DNA of 41,893 nucleotides from assembly GCA_019116905.1 (NCBI GenBank), contig DXAQ01000086.1, positions 1 to 41,893 of the forward strand. Direction: 5' to 3'. The notes beneath the pieces are model-generated. The model was given only the letters and a program-made list of their open reading frames with translations, was not told where the DNA came from and ran no database searches. Origin of the DNA: Candidatus Mucispirillum faecigallinarum (lineage in GTDB: Bacteria > Chrysiogenota > Deferribacteres > Deferribacterales > Mucispirillaceae). The position numbers were made by a program, and so were the translations under genes. This document shows, piece by piece, positions 35,464 through 41,893 of the stretch (positions within the stretch are counted from its first letter, which is position 1; the number at the start of each line of letters is the position of its first letter).

Positions 35464-35751
35464 CTAAAGCTCCCTGTCCTGCGGTGCAAATTCATCTACA
35501 TTTTCAGATATATCCACAATTATATCACTAATAGATAAACCTTCATTTTGTAATGCATGCATAACCTGCAGAGTAGTTTTATATACAGAATTAGTGCTGA
35601 ATACAGCACAGTTGCATTTTTCTTTATCAATAGTGCGTATAAGACCTAACCCACCGTAAGAATCTAAAATAGAATTAACTATAATAATATCCTGCTTATT
35701 ACAGGAAAAGCGTATACGGACCGTATAAAATTCCTTATCCACTATATACAT
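35464..35751 (-). CDS. DUF4911-like small protein
   Basis: A 95-aa cytoplasmic protein. Blocks such as VRIRFSCNKQDIIIVNSILDSYGGLG and a following IRTID strand resemble my recollection of DUF4911, whose function is unknown. It has two N-terminal-half Cys (SCNK, KCNC) but no metal motif. Its start overlaps the upstream unknown gene by 10 nt and its stop abuts the YhaM-like start, so it is firmly embedded in the operon. The family assignment is tentative. Confidence 0.65.
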   Translation of the reverse strand: MYIVDKEFYTVRIRFSCNKQDIIIVNSILDSYGGLGLIRTIDKEKCNCAVFSTNSVYKTTLQVMHALQNEGLSISDIIVDISENVDEFAPQDREL

Positions 35752-36131
35752 CCAAAATTCATTAAGATTACTTCCACATTATCAAGTTTTTTAGCAATAT
35801 GCTCTATACTATAATGCAGTGAATTTTCAAGATAAATTCTTTCAAATTTTAAATTTTTAACCATATCTAAAAATATTTCAGGCTTATTTAATATTTCTTG
35901 AAAATCAAGTAAGAAAATACCTTTTTCAAAGAAAATATTATCTTTTTTTAGAAATATTTTATCATCAAAAGTAATACCTTCCAAAGAAGAAGATATTTCT
36001 CCATGGGAGAAAAAATCTATCCTGCTTGAACCACCACGAGGGCGGTTTTTTATAAAATCATAATCAATAATTGCAGGGCTGTATTCTACCTGACCAAAAT
36101 CAATTACTAGTTTATCATTATTTTCTGTCAT
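35742..36131 (-). CDS. Hypothetical protein, 129 aa
   Basis: I do not recognise this protein. It has no signal peptide or membrane segment. It is rich in Ile, Phe, Asp and Lys, with a basic-Gly stretch NRPRGGSSRIDFF at about 29-41, followed by alternating hydrophobic strands and a helical C-terminal part (HYSIEHIAKKLDN). It overlaps nusB by 14 nt and the DUF4911-like gene by 10 nt, so it is almost certainly translated. Context suggests an RNA or cell-maintenance role, but nothing in the sequence shows it. Confidence 0.75.
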   Translation of the reverse strand: MTENNDKLVIDFGQVEYSPAIIDYDFIKNRPRGGSSRIDFFSHGEISSSLEGITFDDKIFLKKDNIFFEKGIFLLDFQEILNKPEIFLDMVKNLKFERIYLENSLHYSIEHIAKKLDNVEVILMNFGCI

Positions 36132-36552
36132 TATCTAACTCTATAGAAAATTTATTTTTTACATTTTCTAATATACCATTAACAAAAGATGCTGATTTTT
36201 CATCACCATAATTTTTAGCAAGCGTAACATAATCATCAATAACTGCATAATATGGCGCGTCCCCTTCAAACAGTTCTGATATTCCAAGCCTTAAAATACA
36301 TCTTTCAATGGCACCTATCCTATCTATTGTCCAGTTTTTATTTATAAGCTCTGATATAATAGCTTCATCTTTTTCTTTATTTTTAAAAGCTGTTTCAAAA
36401 AGCTTATCTGCAAAATCTAAAACATCACTAGATTCATCTGCATATTCTAATCTAAATGATGATTTTGTTTCTTCAACAGAATTATCTGCCAAAGCAGCAC
36501 TATATAACATTTGTATAGCGTAATCACGCCCTTTTGTTCTTTTTCTTTTCAT
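36118..36552 (-). CDS. nusB: Transcription antitermination factor NusB
   Basis: All-helical RNA-binding protein that joins NusE on boxA during rRNA antitermination. The 144-aa sequence fits: RTKGRDYAIQMLYSAAL at the N-terminus, NKNWTIDRIGAIERCILRLGISEL in the middle and DYVTLAKNYGDEKSASFVNGIL at the C-terminus. The start overlaps the ribH stop as TAATG. A ribH-nusB order is very common. Confidence 0.97.
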   Translation of the reverse strand: MKRKRTKGRDYAIQMLYSAALADNSVEETKSSFRLEYADESSDVLDFADKLFETAFKNKEKDEAIISELINKNWTIDRIGAIERCILRLGISELFEGDAPYYAVIDDYVTLAKNYGDEKSASFVNGILENVKNKFSIELDNDRK

Positions 36553-37019
36553 TATAAGTTCATACCTTTATAAAGACTAACCATTTCTAAGGCAGCCATA
36601 GCAGCATCACTTCCCTTGTTACCAGCTTTTGTGCCGGCTCTTTCAACAGCCTGCTCTATTGTATCAGTTGTAAGCACACCAAAAATAACAGGTATATTAT
36701 ACTGCATAGCAACTGATGCAACACCTTTTGAAACTTCTGCTGCTACATAATCAAAATGAGGAGTTGAGCCTCTGATAACAGCACCAAGTGTAATTACAGC
36801 ATCATATTTACCGCTTTTTGCAAGTTTTACACATACAGAAGGGATTTCAAAAGCACCAGGTACTCTGTAAACATGAATATCATCTGTATTAACATTATGG
36901 CGAACAAGAGTATCTTCTGCACCACCAATTAATTCTTTTGTAATAAATTCGTTAAATCTTGAAGCAACTATGGCTACTTTTACGCCTTTTCCGTCAAAAT
37001 TTCCTTCAACTATTTTCAT
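36552..37019 (-). CDS. ribH: 6,7-dimethyl-8-ribityllumazine synthase
   Basis: Condenses 5-amino-6-ribitylaminouracil with dihydroxybutanone phosphate; usually forms an icosahedral shell. The 155-aa protein has [38 protein letters not shown] and [12 protein letters not shown], the standard active-site blocks. It lies 21 nt after ribBA with a weak ribosome-binding site (AGAGG). Confidence 0.97.
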   Translation of the reverse strand: MKIVEGNFDGKGVKVAIVASRFNEFITKELIGGAEDTLVRHNVNTDDIHVYRVPGAFEIPSVCVKLAKSGKYDAVITLGAVIRGSTPHFDYVAAEVSKGVASVAMQYNIPVIFGVLTTDTIEQAVERAGTKAGNKGSDAAMAALEMVSLYKGMNL

Positions 37020-37040
37020 TTTATCCTCTCAACGTTTTAT

Positions 37041-38249
37041 TTATATATCTAATATATGACCTAATTTTTGTTTTTTTGTCTGCATATATTTCATATTTTC
37101 GCCACCTATTCCGCACTGAATAGGTACACGTTCAACAATTTCTATACCATACTTTTCAAGCCCTGAAAATTTCCTAGGGTTATTAGACATAAATCTCATT
37201 TTACCAACACCAAGTTTTTTTAAAAGCTGAGCGCCAAAAGAATAATCCCGCTCATCATCTAAAAAACCAAGCTTAATATTAGCCTCTACAGTATCATAGC
37301 CCTCATCCTGCAGTTTATAAGCTTTAATCTTATTTAAAAGACCTATGCCCCTGCCTTCCTGAAACATATATAATATAACTCCTCTGCCTTCATGCTCTAT
37401 CATCTGCATGGCAGTATGCAGCTGGTTGCCGCAGTCGCATCTTAATGAGGCAAACCCGTCCCCAGTTAAGCACTGAGAATGAACTCGCACAAGCGGAGGG
37501 TTACCCCCTTCAATATCACCTTTAATTAAAGCAACTGCCTCTTTACCGTCTGCTTTATTTTGATAGCCTTCTATTCTAAATGTGCCAAACTCTGTAGGCA
37601 GAATTGCTGATGAAACTTTTTCTATTAAATTATCGTTTATTTTTCTATATTCTATTAAGTCCTCAATAGTCAAGATTTTTAATGAATGAATTTTTGCAAA
37701 TTTTTCTAAATCATTCATTCTTGCCATTGTGCCGTCATCATTCATAATCTCACAAATTACGCCAGCCTGATTTAAGCCTGCAAGCCGTGCTAAGTCAACA
37801 GAACCTTCTGTCTGACCAGGGCGGACTAATACGCCACCCTCTCTTGCACGTAAAGGGAAAATATGACCTGGACGAATTAAATCTGTTTTTTTAGATAATG
37901 GGTCTGCAAGTACTTGTATTGTTTTTGCTCTGTCAAAAGCAGAGATTCCTGTTGTAACACCCTGCTTTGCTTCAACAGAAACTGTAAAGGCAGTTCCAAA
38001 CCTGCATGAATTATTTGATGACATCTGCTCTAAACCAAGAGCATCACACCTTTCTCCACTTAAAGCAACACAAATTAAACCTCTGCCATAAGTTGCCATA
38101 AAATTTACTTTTTCAGGGGTAACAAAATCAGCAGCAAAAACTAAATCACCTTCGTTTTCGCGGGATTCATCATCTGTTAATATTATCATACCACCTGATT
38201 TTATTATATTCACTGCTTCTAATACATTAGCACGAACACTCATATCCAT
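37041..38249 (-). CDS. ribBA: Bifunctional DHBP synthase / GTP cyclohydrolase II
   Basis: Fusion of the two entry reactions of riboflavin synthesis. The N-terminal RibB half (about 1-200) has [25 protein letters not shown] and [10 protein letters not shown]. The C-terminal RibA half (about 205-402) has [21 protein letters not shown], whose three cysteines bind Zn, and [16 protein letters not shown]. Both halves look catalytically intact. It starts 7 nt after ribE ends. No FMN riboswitch is recognisable upstream of any rib gene in this run. Confidence 0.97.
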   Translation of the reverse strand: MDMSVRANVLEAVNIIKSGGMIILTDDESRENEGDLVFAADFVTPEKVNFMATYGRGLICVALSGERCDALGLEQMSSNNSCRFGTAFTVSVEAKQGVTTGISAFDRAKTIQVLADPLSKKTDLIRPGHIFPLRAREGGVLVRPGQTEGSVDLARLAGLNQAGVICEIMNDDGTMARMNDLEKFAKIHSLKILTIEDLIEYRKINDNLIEKVSSAILPTEFGTFRIEGYQNKADGKEAVALIKGDIEGGNPPLVRVHSQCLTGDGFASLRCDCGNQLHTAMQMIEHEGRGVILYMFQEGRGIGLLNKIKAYKLQDEGYDTVEANIKLGFLDDERDYSFGAQLLKKLGVGKMRFMSNNPRKFSGLEKYGIEIVERVPIQCGIGGENMKYMQTKKQKLGHILDI

Positions 38250-38256
38250 ATTTTAA

Positions 38257-38892
38257 CTACCTTTTAAAACCTAAAATTAATGATTTAAGTTTTTCATCTT
38301 TATTATCACTATATATCATTTTTTCCACATATCTTGCAATAATATCTGATTCTAAATTAACTATATCACCATTTTTTTTATATTTTAAGTTTGTATTTTC
38401 AAAAGTATGTGGTATTACTGCCACTTCAAAACTATTATTTTTTACATCTGCAGCAGTTAAACTTATACCGTCTATTGCAACAGAGCATTTTGAAACAATA
38501 TATTTATCAATCTGGCTTGGATAGCTTATAAAAAGCTTATAAGAATCACCATATTTTGTAATATTAATAATTTTTCCTGTGCAGTCTACATGACCCTGCA
38601 CAATATGACCACCAAGCCTTGATGAAAGCGTTAAGGCACGCTCTAAATTAACTTTAATGCCAGGTTTTATATTATTAAGAGAAGTTTTTGCAAGTGTTTC
38701 ATAACTGATATCTGCCTCAAAAAAAGAACTGCCAAAATCAACAGCAGTTAAGCATACACCATTTACAGCAACAGAATCACCAAGTGATAAATCTTGAGTA
38801 ATCTTACTGCAGCCAACTTTTAATTTCATACTTTTATCGCCTTTTATTAAGGCGGTAATTTCTCCTAATTCTTCTATAATTCCTGTAAACAT
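38257..38892 (-). CDS. ribE: Riboflavin synthase, alpha chain
   Basis: Dismutates two lumazine molecules to riboflavin. The start is set at MFTGIIEELG, the invariant N-terminus, where the ATG forms TAATATG with the ribD stop; the track ORF adds 13 residues inside ribD. The 211-aa protein shows the two tandem barrel repeats (VAVNGVCLTAV and VAIDGISLTAA) and GHIVQGHVDC. The C-terminus is the usual helix for trimer formation. Confidence 0.97.
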   Translation of the reverse strand: MFTGIIEELGEITALIKGDKSMKLKVGCSKITQDLSLGDSVAVNGVCLTAVDFGSSFFEADISYETLAKTSLNNIKPGIKVNLERALTLSSRLGGHIVQGHVDCTGKIINITKYGDSYKLFISYPSQIDKYIVSKCSVAIDGISLTAADVKNNSFEVAVIPHTFENTNLKYKKNGDIVNLESDIIARYVEKMIYSDNKDEKLKSLILGFKR

Positions 38893-38893
38893 A

Positions 38894-40033
38894 TTATTCT
38901 GCTTTATAATTTTTAGTAAATTCAACAACACAAGATGTATAATCTTGAAGTCTTGCAGATATTAATATATCACTGCCGCTTTTTGTGATATTATAATCTT
39001 TAAAACTTAAAGCCTGCTCCATATTATCAATTCCTGCACCGCCAATAGATGATATGGCATCTTTGCCCCCAATAATTTTTGGAGCAATAAATGCTTCTAA
39101 TTTATCAACAAGCTTATTATCAAAAAATGAGCCGTTTATTCTGCTGCCTGCCTCTACAAATATATTCATATATCCTGCATCATATAAAGAGTGCATAATC
39201 TCATTTAAATCAAGCATACCTGCATTATCTGAAACTGTTATAACTTTTATATTTTTATCACTAAGCATTGAAAGTTTTTCTTTATCTGCTTTTTCTGATG
39301 TATAAATTATAACAGGAGAAATATCTGCACTATTTACTATATTTGCATTAATATCTATTTTTAAACTGCTGTCAAGCACTACCCTGTGAGGCTGCCTGCG
39401 CGCATCTTTCCTTCTATCTGTCATAAGCGGATTATCTGCCAAAACTGTTCCTATGCCTGTTAAAACCACATCTGATAACCCACGCATTTTATGAACAAGC
39501 TCTCTTGATAAATCACAAGTTATCCATTTAGAATGACCTGTTTTACATGCAATTTTTCCATCAATACTTGTAGCTGTTTTTAATGTAACATAAGGTATTT
39601 TTAATGTTTGATATTTAATAAAATCCTCTATTAAAAGGCTGCATTTATCTGATAAAATACCATATTCTACTTCTATACCAGCATTGCGTAAAATATTTAC
39701 TGCCTGCCCTCTGTGTTTTGGGTTAACATCAAGCACACCAATATATACTTTTTTTATACCTGAATTTATTATTTTTTCAACACAGGGCGGCGTTTTACCA
39801 TAAGTAGAGCATGGCTCTAATGTAACAAAAAGTTCGCAGCCTGAAACATTTTCCCCTGCATTTTTAATTGCATTTACTTCTGCATGGGCAAAACCGTATT
39901 TTTCATGAATACCATAAACTGCCTCATTATCTTTTATAACGGCTGCCCCTACTAATGGATTAGTTAAAGTAAATCCTTTCGCATTATAAGCAAGCTCTAC
40001 ACACCTGCTCATAATGGCTTCTTTATTCAGCAT
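38894..40033 (-). CDS. ribD: Bifunctional riboflavin-specific deaminase/reductase
   Basis: Second and third steps after GTP cyclohydrolase II. The N-terminal deaminase has HAEVNAI and EPCSTYGKTPPC (Zn ligands and catalytic Glu). The C-terminal NADPH-dependent reductase (about 145-379) has KTATSIDGKIA, LTGIGTVLADNPLMTDR and FVEAGSRINGSFF. Length of 379 aa is standard. It overlaps the plsY end by 11 nt, with GGAAAAAG as a possible ribosome-binding site. A second ATG (MSRCVELA) is an alternative. Confidence 0.97.
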   Translation of the reverse strand: MLNKEAIMSRCVELAYNAKGFTLTNPLVGAAVIKDNEAVYGIHEKYGFAHAEVNAIKNAGENVSGCELFVTLEPCSTYGKTPPCVEKIINSGIKKVYIGVLDVNPKHRGQAVNILRNAGIEVEYGILSDKCSLLIEDFIKYQTLKIPYVTLKTATSIDGKIACKTGHSKWITCDLSRELVHKMRGLSDVVLTGIGTVLADNPLMTDRRKDARRQPHRVVLDSSLKIDINANIVNSADISPVIIYTSEKADKEKLSMLSDKNIKVITVSDNAGMLDLNEIMHSLYDAGYMNIFVEAGSRINGSFFDNKLVDKLEAFIAPKIIGGKDAISSIGGAGIDNMEQALSFKDYNITKSGSDILISARLQDYTSCVVEFTKNYKAE

Positions 40034-40637
40034 CTTTTTCCTTTTTCTTTACAAATCTATTTTCTTCGCCTTTTAAAATACGCACAATATTTGAGCGGTG
40101 TTTAAAAATTACAAAGAAAACAATTACTGCAGTAAGCACTTTTAAAGCAAACCAGCTGCTCATTATACATACAGATATAAGCAGCGCCAGTGAGCCTAAT
40201 ATAGAGCCTGCTGATACCATTTTTGTAGCAAGAAATACAATAATAAATACAATAAGAGCTATACCTATTTCTATTGGAGCAAGTGCTAAAAATACGCCTG
40301 CTCCGGTTGCCACACCTTTGCCGCCTTTAAAGCCTAAAAATACAGTATAAGTATGACCTAACACTACAACAGCAGCCACTACTAATGTAATAACTGTTTC
40401 ACCATATAAATAATATGAAATAAATACTGGTAAAAAGCCTTTAAGAGCATCTAATATAAAAACACTTATAAAGCCCCATTTACCAAGTACACGTGCAGCA
40501 TTAGTTGCCCCTGCATTACCACTGCCTACAGTTCTAATATCTATATTTTTTACAAGTTTTACTATAATATAAGCAAATGGAATTGCTCCTATAAAATATG
40601 CTGCTATAATTAATAATATCTGCGGTATTGTAATCAC
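40023..40637 (-). CDS. plsY: Acyl-phosphate:glycerol-3-phosphate acyltransferase
   Basis: Membrane enzyme that makes lysophosphatidic acid from acyl-phosphate. The 204-aa protein has about five membrane segments and the three PlsY motifs: GSGNAGATNAARVLGK, FKGGKGVATG and a later APIEIG region. It starts with GTG and overlaps the pgsA TGA stop as GTGA. Together with pgsA it forms a phospholipid pair at the head of the rib genes. Confidence 0.96.
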   Translation of the reverse strand: MITIPQILLIIAAYFIGAIPFAYIIVKLVKNIDIRTVGSGNAGATNAARVLGKWGFISVFILDALKGFLPVFISYYLYGETVITLVVAAVVVLGHTYTVFLGFKGGKGVATGAGVFLALAPIEIGIALIVFIIVFLATKMVSAGSILGSLALLISVCIMSSWFALKVLTAVIVFFVIFKHRSNIVRILKGEENRFVKKKEKDAE

Positions 40638-41197
40638 TGTGCAGGCTCTCCTTTATTTTCATTTTTAAAATAATCTCTATAATATACAAAGGCTGAGTAT
40701 ATAGATAAAACTAATGCTATATACATTAATATTTCTCCAAGTAAAAACCAGTTTATACCAAGCCATACATTTTTAAAAGAAAGCATACCTATTGCTACCA
40801 TTTGGAAACCAGTTTTTAGTTTTCCCCAAATGCCTGCAGCTATAATAATACCTTTACTGGCAGCTAAATTGCGTAAAGCTTCCATAGAAAAATCTCTTGC
40901 AAGCATAATTACTGCTATCCACCAGTAAAGCCTGTCTAAATCTATTAAAGCAATTAAGGCAGCAGCTACTAAAATTTTATCTGCTATTGGGTCTAATATT
41001 TTACCTAAATCAGTAACCATATTATACTTTCTTGCAATATAACCATCAAGGAAGTCTGAAACACCTGCAAATATAAAAATTATGGTTGCAGCAACATTAC
41101 TCCAGTCTTTATTAATATAAAGAACTAAAAGATAAATAGGAATGGCAACAACCCTTACTATTGTTAACTGATTAGCAATGTTTAGTTCTAATTTCAT
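40634..41197 (-). CDS. pgsA: CDP-diacylglycerol--glycerol-3-phosphate 3-phosphatidyltransferase
   Basis: Membrane enzyme for the committed step to phosphatidylglycerol. The CDP-alcohol phosphatidyltransferase signature DG-x2-AR-x8-G-x3-D-x3-D is intact in DGYIARKYNMVTDLGKILDPIAD. The 187-aa protein has about five hydrophobic segments and begins NIANQLTIVRVVAIP, typical of PgsA. A GGGGGA ribosome-binding site precedes the ATG, and greA lies 34 nt upstream. Confidence 0.95.
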   Translation of the reverse strand: MKLELNIANQLTIVRVVAIPIYLLVLYINKDWSNVAATIIFIFAGVSDFLDGYIARKYNMVTDLGKILDPIADKILVAAALIALIDLDRLYWWIAVIMLARDFSMEALRNLAASKGIIIAAGIWGKLKTGFQMVAIGMLSFKNVWLGINWFLLGEILMYIALVLSIYSAFVYYRDYFKNENKGEPAQ

Positions 41198-41231
41198 ACT
41201 TCCCCCTGCATAATTTATACTTTTTAAAAAA

Positions 41232-41711
41232 TTAGCCTTCTATAAACTCTATTTTGATAATTTCATACTCTGTTTCACCTTTTGGTGCCTGAACAGTAAA
41301 ATCATCGCCTTCTTCTTTACCCATCATAGCTCTTGCCAGCGGGGACATAATAGATATTTTACCACTGAAAATATCTGCCTCATCACTGCCTACAATAGTG
41401 TATACTTTTCTTTCTTCAGTATCTATATTTTCAATTGTAACAGTTGCACCAAAAGCCACCTTATCGCCAGCCATCTGTGCCACATCTATTATTTCAAAGA
41501 GGCTCATTTTATATTCAAGCTCGTTGATACGTGCTTCAATCATACCCTGTCTTTCTTTTGCTGCATCGTATTCTGCATTTTCACTTAAATCTCCATGCCC
41601 CCTTGCTTCCTGAATAGCAAGTATTACCTCATTCCTATCTACATTACGCAGTTTATCAAGCTCTGCCTTTAATTTTTCATATCCACCGCGTGTTATAGGT
41701 ATTCTGCTCAT
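41232..41711 (-). CDS. greA: Transcript cleavage factor GreA
   Basis: Rescues backtracked RNA polymerase by stimulating cleavage of the nascent RNA. The 159-aa protein has the N-terminal coiled-coil hairpin with the acidic tip region HGDLSENAEYDAAKERQ, and a C-terminal FKBP-like domain with SPLARAMMGKEEGD and YEIIKIEF. AAAGGAG precedes the ATG. It is the first gene of the minus-strand run in this window. Confidence 0.97.
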   Translation of the reverse strand: MSRIPITRGGYEKLKAELDKLRNVDRNEVILAIQEARGHGDLSENAEYDAAKERQGMIEARINELEYKMSLFEIIDVAQMAGDKVAFGATVTIENIDTEERKVYTIVGSDEADIFSGKISIMSPLARAMMGKEEGDDFTVQAPKGETEYEIIKIEFIEG

Positions 41712-41762
41712 TTACATCTCCTTTATCATTTAATATATTTATTTTTATATCACTAAATAAAT

Positions 41763-41786
41763 ATATACTTGATAAATCAAGTATAT
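41763..41786. other. Inverted repeat upstream of greA
   Basis: ATATACTTGAT and ATCAAGTATAT form an 11-bp inverted repeat with a 2-nt centre, about 50 bp before the greA start. It could be an operator in the greA promoter region or a weak terminator of an upstream minus-strand gene. No strong U-tract follows. The rest of 41712-41893 is AT-rich sequence in which I see no gene. Confidence 0.4.
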
Positions 41787-41893
41787 TTAAAATATCTTAA
41801 AAGTATATCATATTTTTTTAAAAAACGGTATAGAAAAAATGCTATTTTAAAATTTTTTGTAAAATCTAAAAACGATTGCAACACATTAAGCAG

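Noticed and set aside
41840-41893. TTTTGTAAAA half-site near the right edge as another activator site
   Set aside because: Only one half matches the TTTACAA/TTGTAAA dyad and no sigma-54 element accompanies it; expected by chance in AT-rich sequence.

Overview
This 41.9 kb window is AT-rich bacterial chromosome, densely packed with housekeeping genes. I see no IS elements, CRISPR arrays, tRNA or rRNA genes. Type III glutamine synthetase (glnN), GOGAT (gltBD) with an LL-diaminopimelate aminotransferase (dapL), a complete Rnf complex with a long polyferredoxin-type RnfB, a sigma-54 activator and a rib operon, all at low GC, suggest an anaerobe of the Deferribacteres type (Mucispirillum-like). 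That placement is an inference from gene content and general protein appearance, not from a search.

Layout. (1) 81-2654: an orphan hybrid histidine kinase on the minus strand. (2) 2808-12286: a nitrogen-assimilation block. glnN (minus) is divergent from gltB-gltD-dapL (plus) across a 282 bp regulatory region, and each transcription unit ends in a hairpin. (3) 12341-14608: a small DUF1643-type gene (minus), then a GAF-AAA+-Fis sigma-54 activator (plus). (4) 14702-26726: a minus-strand run of pyrF-pyrE-pilZ-STAS-rlmN-bcp-xseB-ispA-dxs-tlyA-nadK-recN-dedA-M23 peptidase. (5) 26790-41711: another minus-strand run of greA-pgsA-plsY-ribD-ribE-ribBA-ribH-nusB-(unknown)-(DUF4911-like)-yhaM-like-ymdB-rpiB-glyA-dCMP deaminase-rnfCDGEAB. 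Many junctions in these runs are coupled stop/start overlaps (TAATG, TAATATG, GTGA).

The most interesting signal is regulatory. The glnN/gltB intergenic region has a good sigma-54 (-24/-12) promoter facing glnN and a weaker one facing gltB. Between them is a perfect 20-bp palindrome (TTATTACAATATTGTAATAA), placed like an upstream activator site for both. Almost the same dyad (TTTACAA-TT-TTGTAAA) overlaps the -35 of a sigma-70-like promoter directly upstream of the sigma-54 activator gene 8 kb away. The simplest reading is a self-contained circuit: the activator binds this dyad, drives ammonia assimilation (GSIII and GOGAT) in both directions, and represses its own gene. DapL, third in the GOGAT operon, uses glutamate as amino donor for lysine and peptidoglycan precursor synthesis.

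The other main point is dxs. The ORF track starts it at an internal GTG and cuts off a conserved N-terminus. The full-length reading frame has no ATG, GTG or TTG start, so either a non-canonical AUA start, overlapping the ispA stop as ATAG, or a sequence error is implied. Starts given by the track were also trimmed for bcp, xseB, rnfD, rnfG, ribE and the dCMP deaminase, on ribosome-binding-site, overlap and family-length grounds. No intergenic stretch exceeds 300 bp.
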